Assembly: GCA_910579955.1 (NCBI GenBank)
Contig: CAJTWE010000048.1
Location: 1-5,441, forward strand
DNA from: an uncultured Ruminococcus sp.
GTDB lineage: Bacteria; Bacillota; Clostridia; Oscillospirales; Ruminococcaceae
DNA length: 5,441 bases
Direction: 5' to 3'
Shown: positions 1-5,134 of the stretch, in pieces
Position numbering within the stretch: position 1 is the first letter of the stretch
How the letters are laid out: each line of letters opens with the position of its first letter
Position numbers and translations under genes: made by a program
Notes under the pieces: model-generated
The model's input: only the letters and a program-made list of their open reading frames with translations
What the model was told of the DNA's origin: nothing
Databases searched by the model: none

Positions 1-1
1 A

Positions 2-484
2 AATGTGAATTTGTACAGTGCAGGTGTCAATATAATGTCAGGCCTTAACCGTGGCTTAATAAGTGCAAGCAATGCAGTAATAGCCACTGCAAATCAGATC
101 GCAAATTCTATTTCCAACACTATTAACCGTGCGCTTGATATTCATTCACCGTCAAGAGTTACAGAAGACAGCGGTTATAACACCGGTATGGGTACTGTTG
201 TCGGAATGGAAAAATCGTTGCCAAAAGTTAAACAAATGGCGCTTGAAATTGCAAACACTTCGATTCTGTACACCAGTAAGTACACGCCGTCAGATAATCC
301 GGAATCAAGTATAAGTAATACTACAGTTGAAAATTCAACTTTTTCGCCGCAATTCAACTTGACAATTTCAGGCACAAATGATGATAGGGCGTTAGCAAGA
401 AAAGTGAAAAGATGGATCGCAGAAGCATTTGATGAAATGTTTTCTGAGTATGAAGATAAAACTGCTGTAGTGAGGGAGGTGTGA
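2..484 (+). CDS. Phage tail tape measure protein, C-terminal end (partial)
   Basis: This is the last 160 or so residues of a protein whose reading frame is open to the left edge of the window, so the GTG at 5 is not its real start. Tape measure proteins fill the tail tube lumen, fix tail length and are released during DNA ejection. The visible part has an amphipathic Ala/Ser/Asn/Ile-rich helix (nt about 35-130) followed by LDIHSPSRV (nt 133-159). An IHSPSR motif after a Gly/Ala-rich helix is a hallmark of tape measure C-termini in many Firmicute and Gram-negative phages. After it comes a low-complexity Ser/Thr/Asn stretch, a short beta-type segment (FNLTISGT) and a charged helical end. No lysozyme, peptidase or transglycosylase motif is visible here, though one could lie upstream. 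The stop is 2 nt before the ATG of the next gene. The identification rests on the motif and on gene order. Confidence 0.85.
   Translation, partial: NVNLYSAGVNIMSGLNRGLISASNAVIATANQIANSISNTINRALDIHSPSRVTEDSGYNTGMGTVVGMEKSLPKVKQMALEIANTSILYTSKYTPSDNPESSISNTTVENSTFSPQFNLTISGTNDDRALARKVKRWIAEAFDEMFSEYEDKTAVVREV
474..480 (+). promoter_or_regulatory. Ribosome binding site deciding the start at 487
   Basis: GGGAGGT lies just before the stop of the tape measure gene. Its GGAGG core ends 7 nt before the ATG at 487. It also directly abuts an in-frame GTG at 481, which would leave no spacing. The ATG at 487 is therefore the preferred start. Confidence 0.75.
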
Positions 485-486
485 TA

Positions 487-1365
487 ATGGCGTTAATCAA
501 CAACTATTATATTCATGTAGTAGATGAAAAAGTAGAAACAAGTGTCGAAAGTTCAACACACCCTGTTGAAAGTGGTATTGTTATAACTGACACTGTAAAA
601 CCTAATCCAAAGACGATAGATATATCCGGTATGATCGTAGATGCCGGATTTTATAAAGCAAGTGAAATAATTTCAGCGCTTGAAAAGCTTATGAGATCCG
701 GTTCACTGGTAAAATACAGCGGTCGAAATATCGCTTCTAATATGCAGATTCAGTCATTTAATCACAGCCACCCCAATACAGTTTTTGGGGGTTGTGAATT
801 TGATATAACGCTAAAAGAAGTCAGATTTGCACAACCATCATACAAAGCTCCGGTTGATTCAGGCAGTCAAGAAACGGAAACCAAAGTGCCGACAACGCCT
901 AATCAAGAAACAATAGAAGTAGGCTCAACCGTCATATTCAAGGGCGGTTCAGTCTACATTTCTTCAGATGCAAAAAAAGCTACTGTAACAAGAAACAGAA
1001 GCACTTGCAAGGTTGAAAAAATTAGTACTGCGAGTTGGTCTATACATCAATATTGTTTGAAATCCACTGATGGTGGAATGGTATATGGTTGGTGCGATAA
1101 AGCTGATATTGAAGTGCGTAGTGACACAACGGTAAAAGCAATCACAGCACAAGGAACAAAACAAATTTCAAATGGTGATGGTGAAGCGGTGTATCATACC
1201 GTCAAGCAAGGAAATACTGTATATGGCTTAGTAAACGGCAGCTATAAATCGTTAGGAACAAGTGTGCAGTGGGTAGTTGATAATAATCCGACTTGTTTTT
1301 CCAAAAAAGGTGACCCCACCACTTTAAAAATCGGTTCAAAGTTGTTAATGGGGTACAAGAAATAA
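487..1365 (+). CDS. Dit-like baseplate protein with SH3-like and C-terminal LysM domains
   Basis: The protein has 292 residues when started at ATG 487. Residues about 1-118 match the Dit-like N-terminal fold of contractile-phage baseplate proteins: HPVESGIVITD, then a beta strand (IDISGMIV), a helix (SALEKLM), and a closing FDITLKEVRFA. A Thr/Glu-rich linker (119-143) leads to an SH3-like domain at about 144-210, with GSTVIFKGGSVYISSDA, a TxxRxSTCKV segment and GMVYGWCDKADIE. This pattern is common in clostridial endolysins and tail proteins. Residues about 235-288 look like a LysM module (YHTVKQGNTVYGL, later DNNP and LKIGSKLLM), a peptidoglycan-binding fold. The position after the tape measure corresponds to XkdP of PBSX, which also ends in LysM. 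The likely role is a baseplate ring or hub-associated protein that contacts cell wall. The LysM hallmark QGD is QGN here, so sugar binding is not assured. Confidence 0.82.
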   Translation: MALINNYYIHVVDEKVETSVESSTHPVESGIVITDTVKPNPKTIDISGMIVDAGFYKASEIISALEKLMRSGSLVKYSGRNIASNMQIQSFNHSHPNTVFGGCEFDITLKEVRFAQPSYKAPVDSGSQETETKVPTTPNQETIEVGSTVIFKGGSVYISSDAKKATVTRNRSTCKVEKISTASWSIHQYCLKSTDGGMVYGWCDKADIEVRSDTTVKAITAQGTKQISNGDGEAVYHTVKQGNTVYGLVNGSYKSLGTSVQWVVDNNPTCFSKKGDPTTLKIGSKLLMGYKK

Positions 1366-1370
1366 GGAGG
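1365..1370 (+). promoter_or_regulatory. Ribosome binding site deciding the start at 1377
   Basis: AGGAGG begins at the last base of the preceding stop codon. The core ends 6 nt before ATG 1377. An in-frame GTG at 1371 touches the site with no spacing and is unlikely to be used. Confidence 0.78.
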
Positions 1371-1376
1371 GTGTTT

Positions 1377-1706
1377 ATGTTAGATAGAATTGAAATAACC
1401 AAATCATTAGTGCCCTATAAGTTTGACATATCGCTTGCAGATGAAATATTTACAATCACAGTGAACTATAATGCGTCTGCCGATATGTTTACTTTAACTT
1501 TAGAAAAAAACGGAGAAATAATATGCTATGGCGAACCGCTGGTTTACGGTGTTCCGCTATGGCATGATTCATATGTTTGTGGAAAATATCCCGAACTTGA
1601 AATTATTCCGATAGATGAAAGCGGTGATATGAACAGTGTGACATTTGATAACCTGAACCGCACTGTCTATTTATCAGTAAACAATATGGGTGATGCAAAT
1701 GAATAG
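1377..1706 (+). CDS. Baseplate plug protein (Pam3 gp18-like domain)
   Basis: This is a 109-residue, all-beta-looking protein started at ATG 1377. Recognisable family positions are an N-terminal strand (VPYKFDISLADEIF, 11-24), YNASADMFTLTLEKNGE (31-47), GEPLVYGVPLW (52-62) and a closing TFDNLNRTVYLSV (89-101). This YN..D.FTL, GEPL.YG.PL and DNL..TVYL series is typical of the small baseplate plug family, named from cyanophage Pam3 gp18. These proteins sit between the wedge and hub or tube layers of simple contractile baseplates. The position immediately upstream of the hub gene fits that family's usual context. The 3' end overlaps the next gene by 8 nt, which suggests translational coupling. 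Assignment is from motif recall and synteny, not from a search. Confidence 0.8.
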   Translation: MLDRIEITKSLVPYKFDISLADEIFTITVNYNASADMFTLTLEKNGEIICYGEPLVYGVPLWHDSYVCGKYPELEIIPIDESGDMNSVTFDNLNRTVYLSVNNMGDANE

Positions 1707-2607
1707 TCATTTAATAAAAGATGCCGGACAAAGAACAATTAGAAGCAAAGTTATAAAGGCTGCTAAAAATTGGGCAGATACTCTGAAAGCTTATGACGTT
1801 ACTCCAAATGGTGTTTTTGGAAGCGTAGCGATTATAAAAAGTGGTTATATAACTATTAGCTCTAATGATTTAGATATTGAGTTTTCGATTCCGTTTGATG
1901 ATGATATGGAAGCAAATGAAGCGGAGATAATTATTTACAATCTATCAGCACAAACAATAAACGAGCTGAAAACTAAAGCAAGTATAACTGTAGAAGCCGG
2001 TTATAAGAACGATACCGGCATAGTATTTAAGGGATTCATTACAAAAATATCAACAAAATATGATGGAGCGGACAAAGTAACTACTATAAGATGTATTGAT
2101 GATGTTACACAAAAAAGTGTTGAAAATTTAACATTCGCAAGCAATACAAAAGCAAGTGAGATTTTGAAAAGTCTTATAGATAAAACCGGGATTCCGGTTG
2201 CTGTTTATAAAGTGCGGCGTGACTATGTATATACGAGTGACCAGACTGTAGACGGCGATTTAATGGGAAACATCAAAAAATATGCTCAGGTATGTGGCAT
2301 TTCGGTATATGTAAATAAAGGTCAGATATACGCACGTCATATTAAAGAAGGCGATAACATTAACTTCACGGTACAGCCTGATACCGGGCTAATAGGTTAT
2401 CCTGAACCATATGAGGAAGAGCTTACAGCGGAAGATTTTAAAGAAACGATCAATGGATATGAAATAACAATGTTATTACAACATCGCATGACAACGGCGG
2501 CTATTGTGAATTTAACAAGTAAGATTTCCGGTGGAAGTTTTAGGGTAAGAAGCGGTGAACATACCTTTAATTCAAGCGAGTGCATTACAAAGATAAAAGT
2601 TTTTTGA
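1699..2607 (+). CDS. Baseplate hub protein (T4 gp27 / phage protein D-like)
   Basis: The protein has 302 residues. Its product forms the hub that joins the tail tube, the central spike and the baseplate. After a basic N-terminal helix (about 1-32), the hub fold is marked by IEFSIPFD (60-67), EAEIIIYNLSAQTINEL (74-90), VEAGYKNDTG (98-107) and IVFKGFITKIS (108-118). The pattern aei.iyNLs, then aGY, then iF.G.i is characteristic of gp27-like hubs, including the E217 gp41 type. The middle (KASEILKSLIDKTGIPV, 151-167) and TGLIGYPEP (229-237) also fit the family, as does the C-terminal beta part ending in GGSFRVRSGEHTF (278-290). There is no lysozyme or peptidase domain. Three start codons are in frame (GTG 1690, ATG 1693, ATG 1699). 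ATG 1699 is chosen because GGTGAT at 1689-1694 would pair with the 16S tail at normal register. The first codons overlap the plug gene. Confidence 0.85.
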   Translation: MNSHLIKDAGQRTIRSKVIKAAKNWADTLKAYDVTPNGVFGSVAIIKSGYITISSNDLDIEFSIPFDDDMEANEAEIIIYNLSAQTINELKTKASITVEAGYKNDTGIVFKGFITKISTKYDGADKVTTIRCIDDVTQKSVENLTFASNTKASEILKSLIDKTGIPVAVYKVRRDYVYTSDQTVDGDLMGNIKKYAQVCGISVYVNKGQIYARHIKEGDNINFTVQPDTGLIGYPEPYEEELTAEDFKETINGYEITMLLQHRMTTAAIVNLTSKISGGSFRVRSGEHTFNSSECITKIKVF

Positions 2608-2611
2608 GGTG
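2606..2611 (+). promoter_or_regulatory. Ribosome binding site of the spike gene
   Basis: GAGGTG overlaps the TGA stop of the hub gene. The GAGG core ends 7 nt before ATG 2617, so ribosomes finishing the hub could reinitiate directly. Confidence 0.7.
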
Positions 2612-2616
2612 TTAGA

Positions 2617-2985
2617 ATGGGAAATTTAAAATATTTTGAGAATATGATAGAAAAACAAATGCTTGATTTGCATACTGCTTTTCTTGCAAAAATTTTAAAC
2701 GTTAATGGCAGCACAGCAAAAATACAGCCGCTTGGATTAACAAGAGAAATAGGCGGTGACCAAAAAAAGCATGCAGTTATATCAGGTGTACCGATTATGA
2801 ATCAGGCGAAATACAAGTTGTCAATTATCGACGGCATTCTTAATGCACAAACAATAACCGCAGGAGATGTAGCTGTATGCGTTTGTTGTGACAGAGATAT
2901 TACAGAAGCCGTAAAAGGAATAAACGCACTTCCGCCACCGGGGCATCATACGATGTCGGATTGTGTTATAGTTGGTGTACTGTGA
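2617..2985 (+). CDS. Short Gp138-family central spike protein (OB-fold only)
   Basis: This 122-residue protein matches the N-terminal domain of Gp138-type membrane-puncturing spikes. It has HTAFLAKILNVNGSTAKIQP (19-38), typical of an OB-fold opening where the family reads hTalpa.V..v......V.vqP. VISGVPIM (54-61), ITAGDVAVCVCCDRDI (80-95, family pattern GD..l...serDid) and PPGHHTMSDCVIVGVL (107-122, family pattern rrH..sDavi.pGl) follow. Full-length spikes of phage 92 gp138 type continue after this motif into a trimeric beta-helix with a metal-bound tip. Here the gene stops immediately after it. The gene lies between hub and sheath initiator, as expected for the spike. It is probably a trimeric cap on the hub. 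Cysteines cluster at 88, 90 and 91. The stop is followed without a gap by the next ribosome binding site. Confidence 0.82.
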   Translation: MGNLKYFENMIEKQMLDLHTAFLAKILNVNGSTAKIQPLGLTREIGGDQKKHAVISGVPIMNQAKYKLSIIDGILNAQTITAGDVAVCVCCDRDITEAVKGINALPPPGHHTMSDCVIVGVL

Positions 2986-2992
2986 GGAGGTG
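2985..2992 (+). promoter_or_regulatory. Strong ribosome binding site pointing to a TTG start at 2999
   Basis: AGGAGGTG is the longest Shine-Dalgarno match in the window. Its GGAGG core ends 8 nt before the in-frame TTG at 2999. An in-frame GTG at 2990 lies inside the site itself. The ATG at 2994 is in another frame and opens only a 13-codon reading frame. The TTG is the best-spaced start. Confidence 0.75.
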
Positions 2993-2998
2993 TATGGT

Positions 2999-3361
2999 TT
3001 GTACGGATTTTTGCTTGATGAAAACAAAGATGTAAAAATCGTAAACGGTGATATACAGTTAATTAGTGGTAATGGACTAACAAGGCAAACTGTAGGATGC
3101 GTACTTGGAACAAATAAAGGCGAATGGTGCTTGAACACAGATGAGGGGATTCGTTTTGAAAACATGTTGGGAAATTACACTAATGGCAATAGTGATGTAA
3201 TAAGAAGCGAAATTGAGGAGGGGCTTTCACAAGTTGATAGTTCTTTTTTTATTACAAATTTTCGGACAGAGCATGACAAATCGAATAGAAAACTCAATGT
3301 GTCTTTTTCTGCACAAAACAATAACGGCACTATAATACAGCCAAGCATGATATATGAATAG
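2999..3361 (+). CDS. Sheath initiator / baseplate wedge protein, gp25-like (DUF2634-type)
   Basis: The protein has 120 residues when started at TTG 2999; no in-frame ATG occurs before residue 56, so a non-ATG start is required. gp25-like proteins sit on the baseplate, provide the first strand exchange for sheath subunits and so start sheath polymerisation. The family signature is visible: an N-terminal strand reading DVKIVNGDIQLISGNG (11-26), a helix ending in VLGTNKGEWCLNTDEGIRFENMLG (35-58, the GEW..n.d.Gi.. core), and IRSEIEEGLSQVDS (68-81, the E...aL..v..v element). The beta-rich C-terminus (RKLNVSFSAQ, 97-106) corresponds to the strands that engage the sheath. Length is normal for the family. 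The gene lies between spike and J protein, as in PBSX and P2-like clusters. The DUF2634-type and classical gp25 profiles are related, and I cannot say which would score higher. Confidence 0.85.
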   Translation: MYGFLLDENKDVKIVNGDIQLISGNGLTRQTVGCVLGTNKGEWCLNTDEGIRFENMLGNYTNGNSDVIRSEIEEGLSQVDSSFFITNFRTEHDKSNRKLNVSFSAQNNNGTIIQPSMIYE

Positions 3362-3367
3362 GCGGTG
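3361..3367 (+). promoter_or_regulatory. Ribosome binding site of the baseplate J gene
   Basis: GGCGGTG starts at the last base of the preceding stop codon. It is a one-mismatch version of GGAGGTG, with the core ending 7 nt before ATG 3373, followed by an A-rich spacer. Confidence 0.6.
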
Positions 3368-3372
3368 AAAAA

Positions 3373-4527
3373 ATGCTCACAGAATTAGGATATAAAAGAT
3401 TAACATATAACGAAATCTTAGACAGTAAAATCCGGAGAGCAAAAGAGCTTTTTGGTGAAAACATTAGAACTGACGAAACAACATTATTGGGAAAGTTTAT
3501 TAGGATCAATGCTTATGATCAAGCACTTGCTGAAGAAGAAGCAGAAGCGATTTACTATGCACGTTTCCCAAATACCGCAACAGGCGTAAGTCTTGACCGC
3601 CTTTGCACGTTTGTTGGTATAACAAGAAATTCAGCAATAGCAGCACAATATCAAGTTAAAGTTACAGGCATAGCCGGTGAAACAGTGCCAACCGGGTTTC
3701 TCGTATGTACTGAAAGTAACGTGATATATTATAACACGCAAGCCACGGAAATAGGAGTCGATGGAACATGCACTATATGTGTAGAGTGTATCGAAGCCGG
3801 CACAATCGGGAATGTACAGGCTGAGAAAATAAACACTATAAAAAATCCGTCTGCATATGTTGACGAAGTGATAGGCATTAATATTTTGAAACCCGGAACT
3901 GATACGGAAAGTGATTATGCACTAAGGCAACGATTTAATGAAGCAAAACAAGGGCAAGGTGCTTGTAACGAAAATGCTATCCGTTCAGCACTGCTTAGAG
4001 TTCCAACAGTAAAATCTGCAAGCGTTGTAACTAATGAAAGCGAAACAGAGGATAGTGCAGGACGACCGCCACACAGTTTTGAATGCTATATTTTCGGTGG
4101 TGAAGATTATCATGAATCAGTAGCTCAAACTATATTTGAAAAGAAACCGTTAGGAATAAAAACATACGGAAAAACAAGCTATGACATCATTGATGATGGT
4201 GGATATACGCATAAGATTTATTTTTCGCATGTAACTCAAATTGATATAGCTGTTAAAATAAAGATAAAAATCAATAATGACTTTAGCGATACTACCGGAA
4301 TTGAAGAAATATATGAAAACATTACAACGTATATAAACAATTTAGGTGTTGGCAAAAACGTGATTTTATCGAGTTTATACGGAAAAATTCATGAAGTTAT
4401 CGGCGTTACAGAAGTAACTTGTTTGCTTATCAGTAAAGTGGCTGATACGCCGGCAAGCAGTAACATTGTCATAAAAGAATGGGAAGTTCCTGAATGTAAT
4501 TCGGTTGATGTGGTGATTGTGATATGA
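3373..4527 (+). CDS. Baseplate J family protein (gp6-like wedge)
   Basis: This 384-residue protein is the core of the baseplate wedge, equivalent to P2 gpJ, PBSX XkdT and T4 gp6. Its N-terminal helical part (1-70) leads into GVSLDRLCTFVGITR (71-85), the G..LDrl....Gi.R motif of the family. A beta region follows with VPTGFLVCT (105-113) and EAGTIGNVQA (141-150). TESDYALRQRFNE (178-190) is the family's ETD..YR.R segment. RPPHSFECYIFGGED (231-245) matches the ppHsfev.V.GG motif, and VGKNVILSSLYGKIHEVIGV (326-345) is the conserved late domain. The length is typical and the gene looks intact. Nine cysteines is high for a wedge protein. The last codons overlap the next gene as ATGA, so the two wedge proteins are probably made in coupled fashion. 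In the particle it would pair with the gp7-type protein to form each wedge. Confidence 0.93.
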   Translation: MLTELGYKRLTYNEILDSKIRRAKELFGENIRTDETTLLGKFIRINAYDQALAEEEAEAIYYARFPNTATGVSLDRLCTFVGITRNSAIAAQYQVKVTGIAGETVPTGFLVCTESNVIYYNTQATEIGVDGTCTICVECIEAGTIGNVQAEKINTIKNPSAYVDEVIGINILKPGTDTESDYALRQRFNEAKQGQGACNENAIRSALLRVPTVKSASVVTNESETEDSAGRPPHSFECYIFGGEDYHESVAQTIFEKKPLGIKTYGKTSYDIIDDGGYTHKIYFSHVTQIDIAVKIKIKINNDFSDTTGIEEIYENITTYINNLGVGKNVILSSLYGKIHEVIGVTEVTCLLISKVADTPASSNIVIKEWEVPECNSVDVVIVI

Positions 4528-5132
4528 GTGAGTTTATAAGGGATAATCACGTTAATAATCTGCCTGATTGCTATTGTAAGTCAAAAAATAGCAATAATTT
4601 TAAGCTGCTTGAATTAGAACGGTTGACACTAAGTGATTTTAGAAAAACATTACAAGAACTATATGATATTCTGGACATCAATAATACAAAGGGAATTACT
4701 CTTGACTATTACGGTGATACTGTGGGTGTTGAACGTGGCAATCTTACGGACACACAATATCTAATTATGATAAAAGCAAAGATAGTACATAATTTATCGA
4801 ATGGAAGCTATCCGAGCGTATTGAATGCGTTGTGCAGTACCTTTAATTGTCATCCGTCTGAAATCAGTATTATTGAAGCAGATGAACCTTGTAAAGTAAA
4901 GGCGGTAGTTTTACCATTAGGTTCAATCGTCAGCTCTGGACTTAGCATTGATAAATGTTCGGAAGTCATCAATCAGCTATTGCCAACGGGTATATCGTTA
5001 GACACTTACTTATATGAAGGCACATTTATGTTTGCTGAATCGGAAAATGAGCATAGTAATGATAACGGATTTAGTGATTTTGAGGGTGGAACAATTGGAG
5101 GGTATTTAGGATATGTTCAAGGAGGTAACTAA
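4524..5132 (+). CDS. Baseplate wedge protein, gp7/gpI equivalent (DUF2612/YmfQ-type)
   Basis: This 202-residue protein starts at an ATG that overlaps the J stop (ATGA). A weak GGTGAT at 4512-4517 may help initiation. Its central motif KGITLDYYGDTVGVERGNLTD (56-76) followed by Y79, KAKIVHN (84-90) and SNGSYPSVLNAL (92-103) is the G..LD..G...Gv.R....D..Y....k.ki..N...Gt pattern of the tail protein I-like family that follows gpJ in most contractile phages. LLPTGISLDTYLYEGTFMFAE (152-172) and a glycine-rich tail (GFSDFEGGTIGGYLG, 182-196) also agree with DUF2612-type members. The product completes the wedge with the J protein and usually provides the attachment region for fibres; the fibre gene follows directly, which supports that role. 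DUF2612 versus YmfQ/DUF2313 membership is not settled by eye. Confidence 0.83.
   Translation: MSEFIRDNHVNNLPDCYCKSKNSNNFKLLELERLTLSDFRKTLQELYDILDINNTKGITLDYYGDTVGVERGNLTDTQYLIMIKAKIVHNLSNGSYPSVLNALCSTFNCHPSEISIIEADEPCKVKAVVLPLGSIVSSGLSIDKCSEVINQLLPTGISLDTYLYEGTFMFAESENEHSNDNGFSDFEGGTIGGYLGYVQGGN
5121..5126 (+). promoter_or_regulatory. Ribosome binding site of the tail fibre gene
   Basis: GGAGGT lies within the last codons of the wedge gene. The core ends 9 nt before ATG 5135, with an A-rich spacer. This supports an independently well-translated fibre gene. Confidence 0.72.
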
Positions 5133-5134
5133 AA

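Noticed and set aside
268..290. Short direct repeat of GTACAC near the tape measure end.
   Set aside because: It is explained by two similar Tyr-Thr codon pairs (YTSKYT), too short and unrepeated elsewhere to be a functional repeat.
129..314. Plus-strand 61-codon frame inside the tape measure gene.
   Set aside because: It is an alternative frame of the coding sequence that gives the IHSPSR motif in the real frame. It shows no recognisable protein features.
175..375. Antisense open frame of 66 codons opposite the tape measure gene; similar minus-strand frames at 964-1164, 1202-1402, 2397-2714, 2821-3165 and 5212-5406.
   Set aside because: All lie opposite well-supported genes, lack family motifs and plausible upstream sites, and have shadow-type composition.
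771..790. Inverted repeat CCCCAA ... TTGGGG with an 8-nt loop.
   Set aside because: It lies inside the conserved Dit-like domain, has a 6-bp stem and no T tract after it. It is probably coincidental and not a terminator.
2763..2769. In-frame slippery heptamer A AAA AAG in the spike gene with an SD-like GGCGGTG just upstream; comparable heptamers at 972-978 and 1505-1511.
   Set aside because: The -1 frame meets a stop within about 12-25 codons in each case and would remove conserved domain parts. Such runs are expected by chance in AT-rich Lys/Asn codons. The usual tail frameshift site lies upstream of the tape measure gene, outside the window.
2994..3035. ATG-initiated short frame directly after the strong ribosome binding site at 2985-2992.
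   Set aside because: It has only 13 codons, a spacing of 3 nt from the GGAGG core, and is out of frame with the conserved gp25-like protein.
3244..3250. Run of seven T as a possible transcript slippage or terminator element.
   Set aside because: It encodes part of SSFFITN in the conserved gp25-like frame, and there is no GC-rich hairpin before it.
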